This document shows positions 1-6,564 of a stretch of 23,139 nucleotides of DNA, one piece after another. Under the pieces are notes generated by a model. That model did not search any database and had not been told where the DNA came from. It saw only the letters and a program-made list of their open reading frames with translations. Location of the stretch: positions 1 to 23,139 of the forward strand of contig JAFDFO010000009.1 in NCBI GenBank assembly GCA_019309815.1, given 5' to 3'. The DNA comes from Deltaproteobacteria bacterium (GTDB lineage Bacteria > Desulfobacterota > Desulfobacteria > Desulfobacterales > C00003060). The stretch's first letter is position 1. Every line of letters begins with the position of its first letter. The translations under genes and the position numbers were made by a program.

Positions 1-111
1 AAACCCAAAAGTATGGCAAAGCTCTCTTAGAGTCGGTGGAAACCCGTGTTCTGCATTGAAATCCACAAGAAACTTCAATACCTGTGCTTGTTTGTCGGAC
101 AGGTTTTCCAT
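1..111 (-). CDS. lexA: LexA repressor, N-terminal fragment (cut by window start)
   Basis: The reverse strand from ATG at 111 reads 37 codons to the window edge, beginning MENLSDKQAQVLKFL and continuing with GFPPTLRELC. This is the winged-helix DNA-binding start of LexA: 'LT.RQ..VL.FI' followed by 'G.PPT.REI', where the second helix leads into the recognition helix. A strong Shine-Dalgarno, GGGAGGTG, lies 6 nt upstream. LexA represses the SOS regulon and is inactivated by RecA-stimulated self-cleavage; the cleavage domain lies outside this window. The identification is supported independently by two GAAC-N4-GTTC operators in the upstream promoter. The fragment is too short to exclude another LexA-like repressor. 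Confidence 0.85.
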   Translation of the reverse strand, partial: MENLSDKQAQVLKFLVDFNAEHGFPPTLRELCHTFGF

Positions 112-252
112 AAGGCACCTCCCAGACCCTTGCTGCTCCACCGCCTTCAGCGATAAGTACGGGTTTCAGGCAACTCCGTCTCGCGATCTTTCTTTGGAGT
201 AATGGAGTGATTCAAAAAGCAAGAGAAGTAAAGCCACAGATTTTACGTGTTT

Positions 253-295
253 TTCCATTATTCCACTATTCCACTATTCCACTATTCCATTATTC
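253..295. repeat. Tandem 8-bp repeat in lexA leader
   Basis: Five consecutive units of TTCCAYTA (TTCCATTA, three TTCCACTA, TTCCATTA) are followed by a partial TTC. On the lexA-coding strand the unit reads TARTGGAA, and a similar TAATGGAGTGA trace lies at about 199-208 on the plus strand. It sits in the transcribed leader between the promoter and the lexA start. Eight-bp units can vary in copy number by replication slippage. There are no spacers, so this is not a CRISPR array. Confidence 0.85.
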
Positions 296-310
296 TTTTT
301 TGATAGCCTG

Positions 311-322
311 GAACATTTGTTC
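311..322. promoter_or_regulatory. LexA operator (SOS box) 1
   Basis: GAACATTTGTTC matches the GAAC-N4-GTTC core of the Gram-positive-type LexA box. It lies just downstream of the predicted lexA -10 element, at about the transcription start, where a bound repressor would block the polymerase. Its centre is 27 bp from that of the second box. Confidence 0.75.
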
Positions 323-329
323 TATTGTC

Positions 330-359
330 CATATATAGAACGCATGTTCTATCTGTCAA
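330..359 (-). promoter_or_regulatory. Predicted lexA promoter
   Basis: On the minus strand a perfect TTGACA (-35, plus-strand 354-359) is followed after 17-18 nt by an AT-rich -10 (ATATAT or TATATG, plus-strand 330-336). SOS box 2 occupies the spacer and SOS box 1 lies just downstream. The resulting 5' leader of lexA is roughly 200 nt. Confidence 0.7.
338..349. promoter_or_regulatory. LexA operator (SOS box) 2
   Basis: GAACGCATGTTC is a second GAAC-N4-GTTC element. It lies inside the spacer between the -35 and -10 hexamers of the lexA promoter, so LexA and RNA polymerase could not both bind. Two boxes in front of lexA fit classical negative autoregulation. Confidence 0.8.
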
Positions 360-402
360 GCACAAAATACGAATGTTTGGCAATCAGCAATCAGTAGAAT
401 GG

Positions 403-423
403 GCCTCTCATGGAACGAGAGGC
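403..423. terminator. Small hairpin after the lipid-kinase gene
   Basis: A 7-bp perfect stem (GCCTCTC at 403-409, GAGAGGC at 417-423) with a 7-nt loop lies about 40 nt past the stop of the lipid-kinase gene. No U-tract follows on either strand, so an intrinsic terminator is only a possibility. Confidence 0.3.
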
Positions 424-465
424 AGAGGGAAGCACGGGGAAGGGAATGATGAATATAATATTAGA

Positions 466-1389
466 TCACCGGATATTACCAGGTGCTTCGAACTCAGGCG
501 CCTCGTCTTCAAACCCGACAATCACCTTGAGATATTTTGGGGCCACCTCAAGGCGCACCGGGGTTGTGGCCATGAAGTCTCCGTCAGCATACAGGTGCAT
601 GGGGTCTGCGGATTGTGCAAAGACGGCCTCCGCTCGATATTGGGAAATCCTTTCGTGGGTCACATGGGTTCCCTTATAAACCGAGGGAAAAACGGAAAGG
701 ACGCTCCACCTCGGCATTTGCCCGACTACACAGATATCCAAGAAACCATCATCAAATACGGCCTCCGGGTTGATCACCATGCCCCGGGCATATGACCTGA
801 CATTCCCAAAGGCCACGAGGAAAATATCTCCAAAAGACTTCTGTCCGTTAAATCTTAATTCTACCATCTTCGACTTGTAGGAAAAAAACTTCCACACGCC
901 TCCCAGAACGTGCATCCAAAAGGGATTCAGCCATCTTCTCCTGGCAAAAGCCGCCACTTCCGCATCAAAGCCGAGACATGCAGTGCTCCCAAAAAACCTG
1001 TCATTATTCACCCTGATCAGGTCTATCTTCTTTGTTCGTCTTTTCTTTATGATGTTGTATGCGCTGTCAACGTCTTCTATCCCCATGTTGGTAGCAAAAT
1101 CGTTGGCAGTACCCAAAGGTAGAATCCCGAGGACAGTCTCTGTGCCGGCAATTCCGTTGATCACCTCATTGATCGTCCCGTCACCTCCGCCCACAATGAT
1201 GGTTTCACACCCCCGTATGGCAAGTTCGCTTGCCACTTCCATAAGGTGCCCGGGGTGTTCGCTGACTGTAACTTCACACGTAATCCCAGATTCTCGCAAT
1301 CGGTCTGACACGGCAGCCTGCTGCTTCCTGCGTTTTCTGCTACCCGCGATTGGGTTCAGGAGAACATGTGCGTATGAACGTTCTGACAT
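466..1389 (-). CDS. YegS/BmrU/DAGK-family lipid kinase
   Basis: This 307-aa protein is of the diacylglycerol/sphingosine-kinase-like family (YegS, DgkB, BmrU), which phosphorylates a lipid hydroxyl using ATP at the inner face of the membrane. Visible signatures are the N-terminal NPIAG (12-16), the glycine-rich nucleotide motif GGGDGTINEV (67-76) and PLGTANDFA (91-99). The length is usual for the bacterial family, and the C-terminal beta-sandwich region is present. The ATG at 1389 lies 6 nt after the tatA stop, with a weak GGTGAG upstream, so the two genes are probably cotranscribed. The lipid substrate cannot be read from sequence; diacylglycerol, undecaprenol or phosphatidylglycerol are all possible for relatives. 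Confidence 0.88.
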   Translation of the reverse strand: MSERSYAHVLLNPIAGSRKRRKQQAAVSDRLRESGITCEVTVSEHPGHLMEVASELAIRGCETIIVGGGDGTINEVINGIAGTETVLGILPLGTANDFATNMGIEDVDSAYNIIKKRRTKKIDLIRVNNDRFFGSTACLGFDAEVAAFARRRWLNPFWMHVLGGVWKFFSYKSKMVELRFNGQKSFGDIFLVAFGNVRSYARGMVINPEAVFDDGFLDICVVGQMPRWSVLSVFPSVYKGTHVTHERISQYRAEAVFAQSADPMHLYADGDFMATTPVRLEVAPKYLKVIVGFEDEAPEFEAPGNIR

Positions 1390-1395
1390 TGCAGT

Positions 1396-1704
1396 TTAAC
1401 TCACCATCTTCTTGATTTCTTTAGCTTTGTCTTTGATTTTTCTGGCATGCTCTACACCAGGAACCTTATCAAAGATTTTGTCGGCTACCTTTCCCTCAAG
1501 AGTCTTCTCCTCCGATTTCGACTCCTCAGCAGGCTCTGACTTCTCTGTCTTTTTCTTCTCTCCGCTCAACTCCCTCTTGATATTGCGGACCTCCTTGACC
1601 GTCTTGCCGAGTCCTGTCCCTATGCCCGGAAGGCGCTTGGCCCCAAAAAAAAGAAGGATGATCAGTGCGATAATGATCAGCTCAGGTACGCCTAGTCCGA
1701 ACAT
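1396..1704 (-). CDS. tatA: Twin-arginine translocase subunit, TatA/E family
   Basis: This 102-aa protein has the TatA layout: a short N-out transmembrane helix (about residues 6-20), the FG hinge (20-21), an amphipathic helix (GLGKTVKEVRNIKREL, about 32-47) and a long charged Lys/Glu-rich tail. TatA oligomers form the passage for folded twin-arginine proteins recruited by TatBC. Glu8 in the membrane helix is the residue usual in TatB but also occurs in TatA proteins of this group, so a TatB-like role is not excluded. The Shine-Dalgarno AGGAGG is strong. No tatC is in the window. It lies between the GHMP kinase (77 nt upstream) and the lipid kinase (6 nt downstream), all on the same strand. 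Confidence 0.87.
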   Translation of the reverse strand: MFGLGVPELIIIALIILLFFGAKRLPGIGTGLGKTVKEVRNIKRELSGEKKKTEKSEPAEESKSEEKTLEGKVADKIFDKVPGVEHARKIKDKAKEIKKMVS

Positions 1705-1760
1705 GGGTGTCCTCCTGTGAGCGAACGGTTAGTGAACCAGAATCCAACAAGCGGGAGTGT

Positions 1761-1778
1761 AACCCGCATATGCGGGTT
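1761..1778. promoter_or_regulatory. Perfect 18-bp palindrome upstream of tatA
   Basis: AACCCGCATATGCGGGTT is a perfect palindrome in the 77-nt gap between the GHMP-kinase stop and tatA. A further GCGGG lies 5' of it on the plus strand, allowing an alternative pairing. It may be an operator for tatA or a processing/termination hairpin; no U-tract follows. Its function is unknown. Confidence 0.5.
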
Positions 1779-1781
1779 GGG

Positions 1782-2843
1782 TCAATATGAACTTGTTTCC
1801 AATCCTTTGGGGTCCACCCCTGCATCAAGCAGCTTCGCACCCTCCCTCTGAGACAATATGTCGACCCACTCGGGCCGTAACACACGAATATCGTCCTCGT
1901 CCCCCAGCGCCCAGATGCATCCCCCACCACCAGCGCCGGTGAACCTTGCCCCGCAACCATGGGCCACTGCTTTCTCAAAGAGTCCGACGCCGATTTCATC
2001 AAAGACTTCAGGCGTCATCTGCCTTCTGATTTCGACCTCTCTGTTCATAGCCTGCACTGCAGCAGCCCAATCCTTCCCAGTCAAAGACTGAACAAACGCA
2101 TTGGTGCAGGAAACGATTTCAGGCCAAAGAGGCCGCGCGGTACCCTTGACGAACTGATCGATCCATGTACTGTTGATATCCTGAGATTCGTGGGGAACCC
2201 CACAGTATGCAACCAACAGACGGGACTCCAGCACGGAGTATTCTTCTTCCGGCAAGACTTCTTTCCTCCTGAAAGGGGGATCTGCCGGTCCGCTTGGCCA
2301 GTACCAGGCATTGACACCGCCGTAGGCTGCAGCCAGCTGGTCCTGCATTCCGCAAGTAATGCCGGCGACTGCTTCCTCGATGCCGTGGGCCAATAGAACA
2401 ATCTGCTCTGTGTTGATGGCCGGTATGCCTTCGTGCCCTGCTAAAGCGTTTGTCAGAGCCCCGATCAAGGCGACTGCGGCCGTTGAAGAACCTCCCAGGG
2501 CGCTTCTGGGCGGCGACTCGGACACGATCTCGATATGCAGGCCTTCAACCCTGAAATACGAGGCAATGGCAAAGACCAGGCCCAAGGGGCCGCTAAAAGG
2601 AGCATTGTCAGCCGGGTGTTCCTCAGTTTCAAAGCCTTTTGAAGACACTTTGATCTGCCCTGAACGGTAGGGCAGAATTCGTACCCTGGTCTTCATGTTG
2701 AGGGCTATGTTGAAAGTGCACGGGGAAAGATGGCCAAGTGGATAGTAGAAAGTCTTGATATCAAGTGTTCCGCCGCAATCGATCCTGCAAGAAGCTGATG
2801 CCTCCACAGGCCCCGATTCAAGGCGATTCTTCAATAGGCTCAC
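1782..2843 (-). CDS. GHMP-family sugar kinase
   Basis: This 353-aa member of the galactokinase/homoserine/mevalonate/phosphomevalonate kinase superfamily has the three expected motifs: an N-terminal substrate region with CRIDCGGTLD (19-28), the ATP loop PPRSALGGSSTAA (111-123) and the C-terminal GAGGGGC (303-309). It resembles the sugar-kinase branch (HddA and galactokinase/fucokinase-like enzymes), but the N-terminus differs from the HddA pattern I know, so I do not name a substrate. The start is GTG at 2843 with AAGGA about 10 nt upstream. It may head a minus-strand run with tatA and the lipid kinase. The gmhA gene about 18 kb away leaves a heptose-phosphate role open but unproved. Confidence 0.82.
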   Translation of the reverse strand: MSLLKNRLESGPVEASASCRIDCGGTLDIKTFYYPLGHLSPCTFNIALNMKTRVRILPYRSGQIKVSSKGFETEEHPADNAPFSGPLGLVFAIASYFRVEGLHIEIVSESPPRSALGGSSTAAVALIGALTNALAGHEGIPAINTEQIVLLAHGIEEAVAGITCGMQDQLAAAYGGVNAWYWPSGPADPPFRRKEVLPEEEYSVLESRLLVAYCGVPHESQDINSTWIDQFVKGTARPLWPEIVSCTNAFVQSLTGKDWAAAVQAMNREVEIRRQMTPEVFDEIGVGLFEKAVAHGCGARFTGAGGGGCIWALGDEDDIRVLRPEWVDILSQREGAKLLDAGVDPKGLETSSY

Positions 2844-2942
2844 GGCTCAAGATTCCTTAATCACTGCACTAAATGTTGACCTGACAGGACGGAAAAACGT
2901 CTTTTAATATCACCTTTGTCGGGGCCTTGTCATTCAAATTCC

Positions 2943-2969
2943 TTGACAAAATCCGCCGGTTTTTATAGG
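2943..2969 (+). promoter_or_regulatory. Possible adk promoter
   Basis: TTGACA (2943-2948) and TATAGG (2964-2969) are separated by 15 nt in the 238-nt gap between the divergent GHMP-kinase and adk genes. The spacing is short for sigma-70, so this is tentative. Confidence 0.4.
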
Positions 2970-3081
2970 GGAACCTTCGTACTCACTAAAACCTTTGTTT
3001 TACGTCCGTTCTTGAGGCTGTGACCTGTTCGGACACCAAATTCACGCTTCCATTAGAAATTACATAGGAAAGGAGAGGTGT

Positions 3082-3756
3082 ATGAACATTCTAATGTTTG
3101 GACCAAACGGCAGTGGCAAGGGGACCCAAGGTGCAATTCTCAAAGGGAAATTCAAACTTCCCCACATTGAATCAGGCGCAATCTTCCGGGAAAATATCGG
3201 CAAAGGGACCGAACTCGGTGCAAAGGCCAAGGAATACATCGACCGCGGAGACTTGGTACCCGATGACATTACCATTCCCATGATTCTGGACCGTCTGAAA
3301 CAGGATGATTGCAAGGAGGGCTGGCTCCTGGATGGATTCCCTCGAAACAAGACCCAGGCCATTAAACTGGATGAAGCCCTCAAGACGGCAAGCCTTGGTT
3401 TGGACGTGGTGGTGGAGGTTCTGCTGGATCGAGAGATTGCCAAAAACCGTATCATGGGCCGCAGGCTCTGCGTCAATGACAACAACCATCCCAACAACAT
3501 CTTCATTGATGCCATCAAGCCGGACGGCGATAAGTGCAGGGTTTGCGGTGGGGACCTCACTGAGCGCGCTGACGACCAGGATGAAGGCGCCATCGGTAAA
3601 CGTCACGGCATTTACTACGACTCGGACACCGGAACCTTGGCCTCCTCTTATTATTTCAAAGATCTCGCTGAAAAAGAGGGCAAGATCAAATATATTATTC
3701 TTGACGGTGCCCCAAGCGTTCCCGAAGTAACTGCAGACCTCATGTCAAAACTGTAA
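3082..3756 (+). CDS. adk: Adenylate kinase with metal-binding LID
   Basis: This 224-aa cytosolic enzyme interconverts ATP + AMP and 2 ADP. The P-loop is GPNGSGKGT (7-15), the AMP site includes the ESGAIFR region, and LLDGFPR (82-88) is the standard Adk signature. The LID (about 125-165) has Cys130-x5-His136-x15-Cys152-x2-Cys155. That spacing is the metal site described for the Desulfovibrio gigas enzyme (Cys129, His135, Cys151, Cys154), which binds Zn, Co or Fe. This differs from the four-cysteine site of Gram-positive Adk and the metal-free LID of E. coli. The Shine-Dalgarno is AAAGGAGAGG. The gene stands alone on the plus strand and is followed by a strong hairpin. Confidence 0.97.
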   Translation: MNILMFGPNGSGKGTQGAILKGKFKLPHIESGAIFRENIGKGTELGAKAKEYIDRGDLVPDDITIPMILDRLKQDDCKEGWLLDGFPRNKTQAIKLDEALKTASLGLDVVVEVLLDREIAKNRIMGRRLCVNDNNHPNNIFIDAIKPDGDKCRVCGGDLTERADDQDEGAIGKRHGIYYDSDTGTLASSYYFKDLAEKEGKIKYIILDGAPSVPEVTADLMSKL

Positions 3757-3772
3757 TATCTCAAGCAGATTA

Positions 3773-3809
3773 GGTGCCTGTCCGGATAGAGCGATTCCGG
3801 ACAGGCACC
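3773..3809. terminator. 14-bp perfect stem-loop after adk
   Basis: GGTGCCTGTCCGGA (3773-3786) pairs perfectly with TCCGGACAGGCACC (3796-3809) around a 9-nt loop, 17 nt past the adk stop. It is GC-rich but lacks a following T-run. It lies between convergent genes, so it may end transcription from adk or protect its 3' end. Confidence 0.6.
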
Positions 3810-3810
3810 G

Positions 3811-3847
3811 ATTAAGATTGATGATTGAAGATTGGAGATTGAAGATT
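3811..3847. repeat. GATTGAA-type direct repeats
   Basis: Imperfect reiterations of an AT-rich GATTGAA/GATTGGA unit of 7-8 bp fill the gap between adk and the convergent CNBD gene. A second AT-rich repeat (TTTTCAA units, about 3936-3953) overlaps the stop of the CNBD gene. No gene is seen here. Confidence 0.6.
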
Positions 3848-3949
3848 CAGGAGTCAAAGAGCTTATCAGAATCTTTCAATCTTGATGGTTGCACAGAAGA
3901 GTCTTTGAATGGCGTCATTTCGAACCCTGTTTTTGTCAATTTTCAATTT

Positions 3950-4474
3950 TCAATCCTGCCCCGGTTCCTCTAGGTTGCCGCTTTCAGCCACCTCTCCAAC
4001 CAGGGCCTCGAACAGGGTAATGAGGTCCTCATCGGTCTTTCGAAGCCTTCTCGACAGGGCCCGACCAATGGCCCTGGTCACTGACAGCCCCAGCCACGGA
4101 TCCTCTTCTCCCAAGCGGTTGAAGTCCTCACGCTTGATTACCAGTAACTCGCAGTGCGTGTTGGCAGTAACTGAAGCCGAACGGAGTTCCTCGTCCATGA
4201 GAGCCAGTTCGCCAAAGAACACGTCTTCCGTGTCCGTAAGTGTAACAATGGTAAAAACGTCATTGTCAAGCGTCCGCTTCTGGACATCCACCCCACCTTT
4301 ATTCAGGATGTAGAGTTCGCTGCCTGCGTCACCCTCCGCAATAATGCCTTCGCCTGCGTTGCACTGCCGGACCGAGACGATCCCCGCCAGCTTGGAGAGT
4401 CTCTCATCATCGTCTTTGATACCTTGGAATAATTCGATCTTTCTCAGCTTCTCAATGATTGATCCTTTGTCCAT
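3950..4474 (-). CDS. Stand-alone cyclic nucleotide-binding domain protein
   Basis: This 174-aa protein consists of one cNMP-binding beta-roll. The phosphate-binding cassette is FFGELALMDEELRSASV (86-102), with Glu89 and Arg98 in the positions that contact the ribose and cyclic phosphate in CRP/PKA domains, so ligand binding looks intact. There is no helix-turn-helix after the domain, only about 40 charged residues, so it is not a CRP-type transcription factor. The ATG has AGGAAATATC upstream. It starts 16 nt after the stop of the K+-channel gene, so the two are probably cotranscribed and it may act as a separate ligand-sensing subunit of that channel (inference). Confidence 0.85.
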   Translation of the reverse strand: MDKGSIIEKLRKIELFQGIKDDDERLSKLAGIVSVRQCNAGEGIIAEGDAGSELYILNKGGVDVQKRTLDNDVFTIVTLTDTEDVFFGELALMDEELRSASVTANTHCELLVIKREDFNRLGEEDPWLGLSVTRAIGRALSRRLRKTDEDLITLFEALVGEVAESGNLEEPGQD

Positions 4475-4490
4475 GATATTTCCTGCCCTG

Positions 4491-5678
4491 TCATGTTTGT
4501 ATTAGAATGGCTCGGGCATATTGCTTAATCTCATAGTCCGGGCCCGGGTTGAACACAGGATGGTTCCCTTGTAGCTTCTTCACCTCCTGCAAGTTGGCAA
4601 CCAATCGCGAGAGATCTGGGGTCCTTTGTGCCATGCGCAGGGCCTCTCTCTTCCGCTGAAAGATGTTTCCCGTGTTTTCCAGAAGTCCAATCAAGATGCT
4701 TCTTTCAGCCTCCATGAAATACTGGCTGAGGCTGCTAAACGTGTCACCGACGAACTTAGCAGGGAATTCTCTGGTGACCAAGCAGTTCTGTTCCATATCG
4801 AGGAGGTCACGAACAACATGGGAAACACCAGAAGCAGCCGAGGCATTTGCCAGAAGAAGCCGGTTGTGCTGTCTGGACAGGAATATCTCGTCGCAGTGGA
4901 CACTTTGCAGATAACGCTCGAATTTGGAATCAATCAATTCCACGCACGTATAGATGTCCTTGGAAATGGATTTTATCGTCATAGCAGTCATTACAGTTCG
5001 TGCGTCTACCTCCTGGGCCGTACCGGCGACGCTGCTGTCAGCCAGGATCAGCACCTTGGCCGCCCGCTTGATATTCGCCCGATGAAGGACCGCCTCATCC
5101 ACATGGTCACCCCGTACAAAGCCTATGTTATGCAATTCGGGGACGGATCGAAGGTTCTCGATTGCGGCTGGCTCTACTGTACTAACGAGAACGATGTCCT
5201 CGGAAGTCAGCTTTCGATTGACCTTGAGGATTCCCGTGAGAAACCCGGGCATCTCATTCTTCCAGCCGCATATTACCAGATGTTTTGTGAGTTTTCTTTG
5301 AGTGGCCAAGCCGCTTCCCTCCTTTATCTTCCATTCTACCAGCCACGACGCAATCCGACCCGTCACGATACTTGCGGCGAGGACGCCGAAGACGATCACC
5401 AGGATCGCCACCACCCGCCCGCCTGTCGTTTCAGGCACCTTGTCGCCATAGCCTACGGTGGACGCTGTCACGATAGTCCACCAAATGACATCGCCTAGGC
5501 TTCGAAAACCCTCATTAAGCCTGTGTTCGAAAATCAGTATTCCAACAGAGGTAAGTGAAAAGACCGAGATCATCGACAGAACAACTACAAGCCACGTCCG
5601 GTTCCGCGATAAGCGGTGCAACAAACGTTTCAGAGGGGAAGAATAACCCCAGCTTGCATCTCGACTTCTGTCTTTCAT
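4491..5678 (-). CDS. Two-TM potassium channel with RCK (TrkA-N) domain
   Basis: This 395-aa protein has a first membrane helix (about 28-50), a pore helix with the K+ selectivity filter TVGYGD (74-79) and a second membrane helix (about 88-115). A cytoplasmic Rossmann-type RCK domain follows, starting at about 131 (HLVICGW). This is the MthK-like plan, in which RCK domains form a gating ring that responds to ligands such as Ca2+ or nucleotides. The segment after about 330 may contain the RCK C-lobe. The canonical GxGxxG is degenerate (CGWKNEMPG), so the nucleotide preference is unclear. The Shine-Dalgarno is weak. It is followed after 16 nt by the CNBD gene. Confidence 0.9.
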   Translation of the reverse strand: MKDRSRDASWGYSSPLKRLLHRLSRNRTWLVVVLSMISVFSLTSVGILIFEHRLNEGFRSLGDVIWWTIVTASTVGYGDKVPETTGGRVVAILVIVFGVLAASIVTGRIASWLVEWKIKEGSGLATQRKLTKHLVICGWKNEMPGFLTGILKVNRKLTSEDIVLVSTVEPAAIENLRSVPELHNIGFVRGDHVDEAVLHRANIKRAAKVLILADSSVAGTAQEVDARTVMTAMTIKSISKDIYTCVELIDSKFERYLQSVHCDEIFLSRQHNRLLLANASAASGVSHVVRDLLDMEQNCLVTREFPAKFVGDTFSSLSQYFMEAERSILIGLLENTGNIFQRKREALRMAQRTPDLSRLVANLQEVKKLQGNHPVFNPGPDYEIKQYARAILIQT

Positions 5679-5711
5679 CTCAATTTATCTGCGGTAGGAC
5701 ATGGAAATCTA

Positions 5712-6419
5712 CTAGAAGTTGCCCTCCTTGGCCAAGGCAATAAAATGGGCAATGTCGATCTCCTTGGGACAAACAAAACTACAAGCCTGGGCCGTCCTGC
5801 AACGAGGAGTTCCCTTGTTGCTGTATAAAGTGTCCATCCTTTCCTGGTTGGCGGTTTCCCGTGGATCCATAAGACGGACGATATTGGCAAGCATGGCATT
5901 TGGACCGAAATAGTTCTTCTGTGTCACGCACGCCGTTGCACAGCAGAAACAGTTTATGCAGCGGGTAGCCTCAACATAGGCTTCCAACTCGCGTGGCGAA
6001 ATCCTGTATTCGTCCCCTTCGAGGTGCTCAGCGGCAGGTTCAATGATGTACGGTTTCACGAAATGGACCTGCTCATAGGCCTCTTCCATATTTATGACCA
6101 GGTCGCGAATGACGGGAGCCACTGTCAAAGGCTCCACCGTAAAGGTCTGCGTCTTGAACAGCCTGACAGCATTTTCGACGAGGAGTTCGCAGGTCAATAG
6201 AGGCTTCCCGTTGATTCTCATGCCGCATGTACCGCACTGGCCGTGCTCACACGAAGAGCGCCATGCCAGTGTAGGGTCCTGCTCGTCATTGATCTTCTGG
6301 AATAGATCCACAAATCGCAGAATTCGACCCGCCGCCAGTTGGTAGCCCTGGACCCACGACCGCTGCCGGTCAGGATCATAGCGGCTAATCATCAAGGTGA
6401 TTTCATATTCTTCAAACAT
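5712..6419 (-). CDS. sdhB: Succinate dehydrogenase/fumarate reductase iron-sulfur subunit
   Basis: This 235-aa electron-transfer subunit has all three cluster sites. The [2Fe-2S] site is Cys57, Cys62, Cys65 and Cys77 (SSCEHGQCGTCG). The [4Fe-4S] and [3Fe-4S] ligands are Cys154, Cys157, Cys160 and Cys164 (CINCFCCATAC) together with Cys207, Cys213 and Cys217 (CRTAQACSFVCP). The proline usually found after the fourth cysteine of the CxxCxxCxxxC motif is Val. It links the flavin of SdhA to the quinone site of the membrane anchor. The Shine-Dalgarno GGGGAA lies upstream of the ATG. It is last in the order sdhC-sdhA-sdhB. Direction (succinate oxidation or fumarate reduction) cannot be read from sequence. 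Confidence 0.95.
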   Translation of the reverse strand: MFEEYEITLMISRYDPDRQRSWVQGYQLAAGRILRFVDLFQKINDEQDPTLAWRSSCEHGQCGTCGMRINGKPLLTCELLVENAVRLFKTQTFTVEPLTVAPVIRDLVINMEEAYEQVHFVKPYIIEPAAEHLEGDEYRISPRELEAYVEATRCINCFCCATACVTQKNYFGPNAMLANIVRLMDPRETANQERMDTLYSNKGTPRCRTAQACSFVCPKEIDIAHFIALAKEGNF

Positions 6420-6564
6420 ATATTTTTCCCCGAATGAACGTGCTGGCTGATTTCTGCTTCATACAGGTTTTGGAAATCAAGAGCCAAGGAGAGACCGGTG
6501 CAAGGCGCTGGGCGCACGGCTCAGGGCTTTAAACAATCCTTGCACCTTACGCCTTAGGCCTTCG
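6420..6564. other. sdhA-sdhB intergenic spacer with inverted repeat
   Basis: This 145-nt gap is unusually long for adjacent subunit genes. It contains GGTGCAAGG (6497-6505) and CCTTGCACC (6538-6546), a 9-bp inverted repeat, amid GC-rich low-complexity sequence. It could form an mRNA structure that sets the SdhA:SdhB ratio. No small gene is seen. Confidence 0.5.

Larger units (their letters stand above)
112..465. other. Gene-free region: lexA leader and promoter
   Basis: These 354 bases between lexA and the lipid-kinase gene hold no credible gene. From left to right they contain a leader of about 200 nt for lexA, an 8-bp tandem repeat (253-295), two SOS operators with the promoter (311-359), and a small hairpin (403-423) just past the end of the lipid-kinase gene. 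Open frames crossing this stretch lack family resemblance and run antisense into the kinase gene. Confidence 0.7.

Noticed and set aside
253..295. CRISPR array
   Set aside because: The units are 8 bp and contiguous with no spacers, and no cas genes are present.
325..795. Plus-strand open frame of 156 codons
   Set aside because: It runs antisense to the lipid-kinase gene, begins inside the lexA promoter and shows no family pattern.
3060..3593. Minus-strand open frame of 177 codons over adk
   Set aside because: Low-complexity Ser/Arg-rich shadow of the well-supported adk frame.
4626..5498. Plus-strand open frame of 290 codons over the K+ channel gene
   Set aside because: The opposite strand encodes a complete channel with TVGYGD filter and RCK domain; this frame has no recognisable motif.
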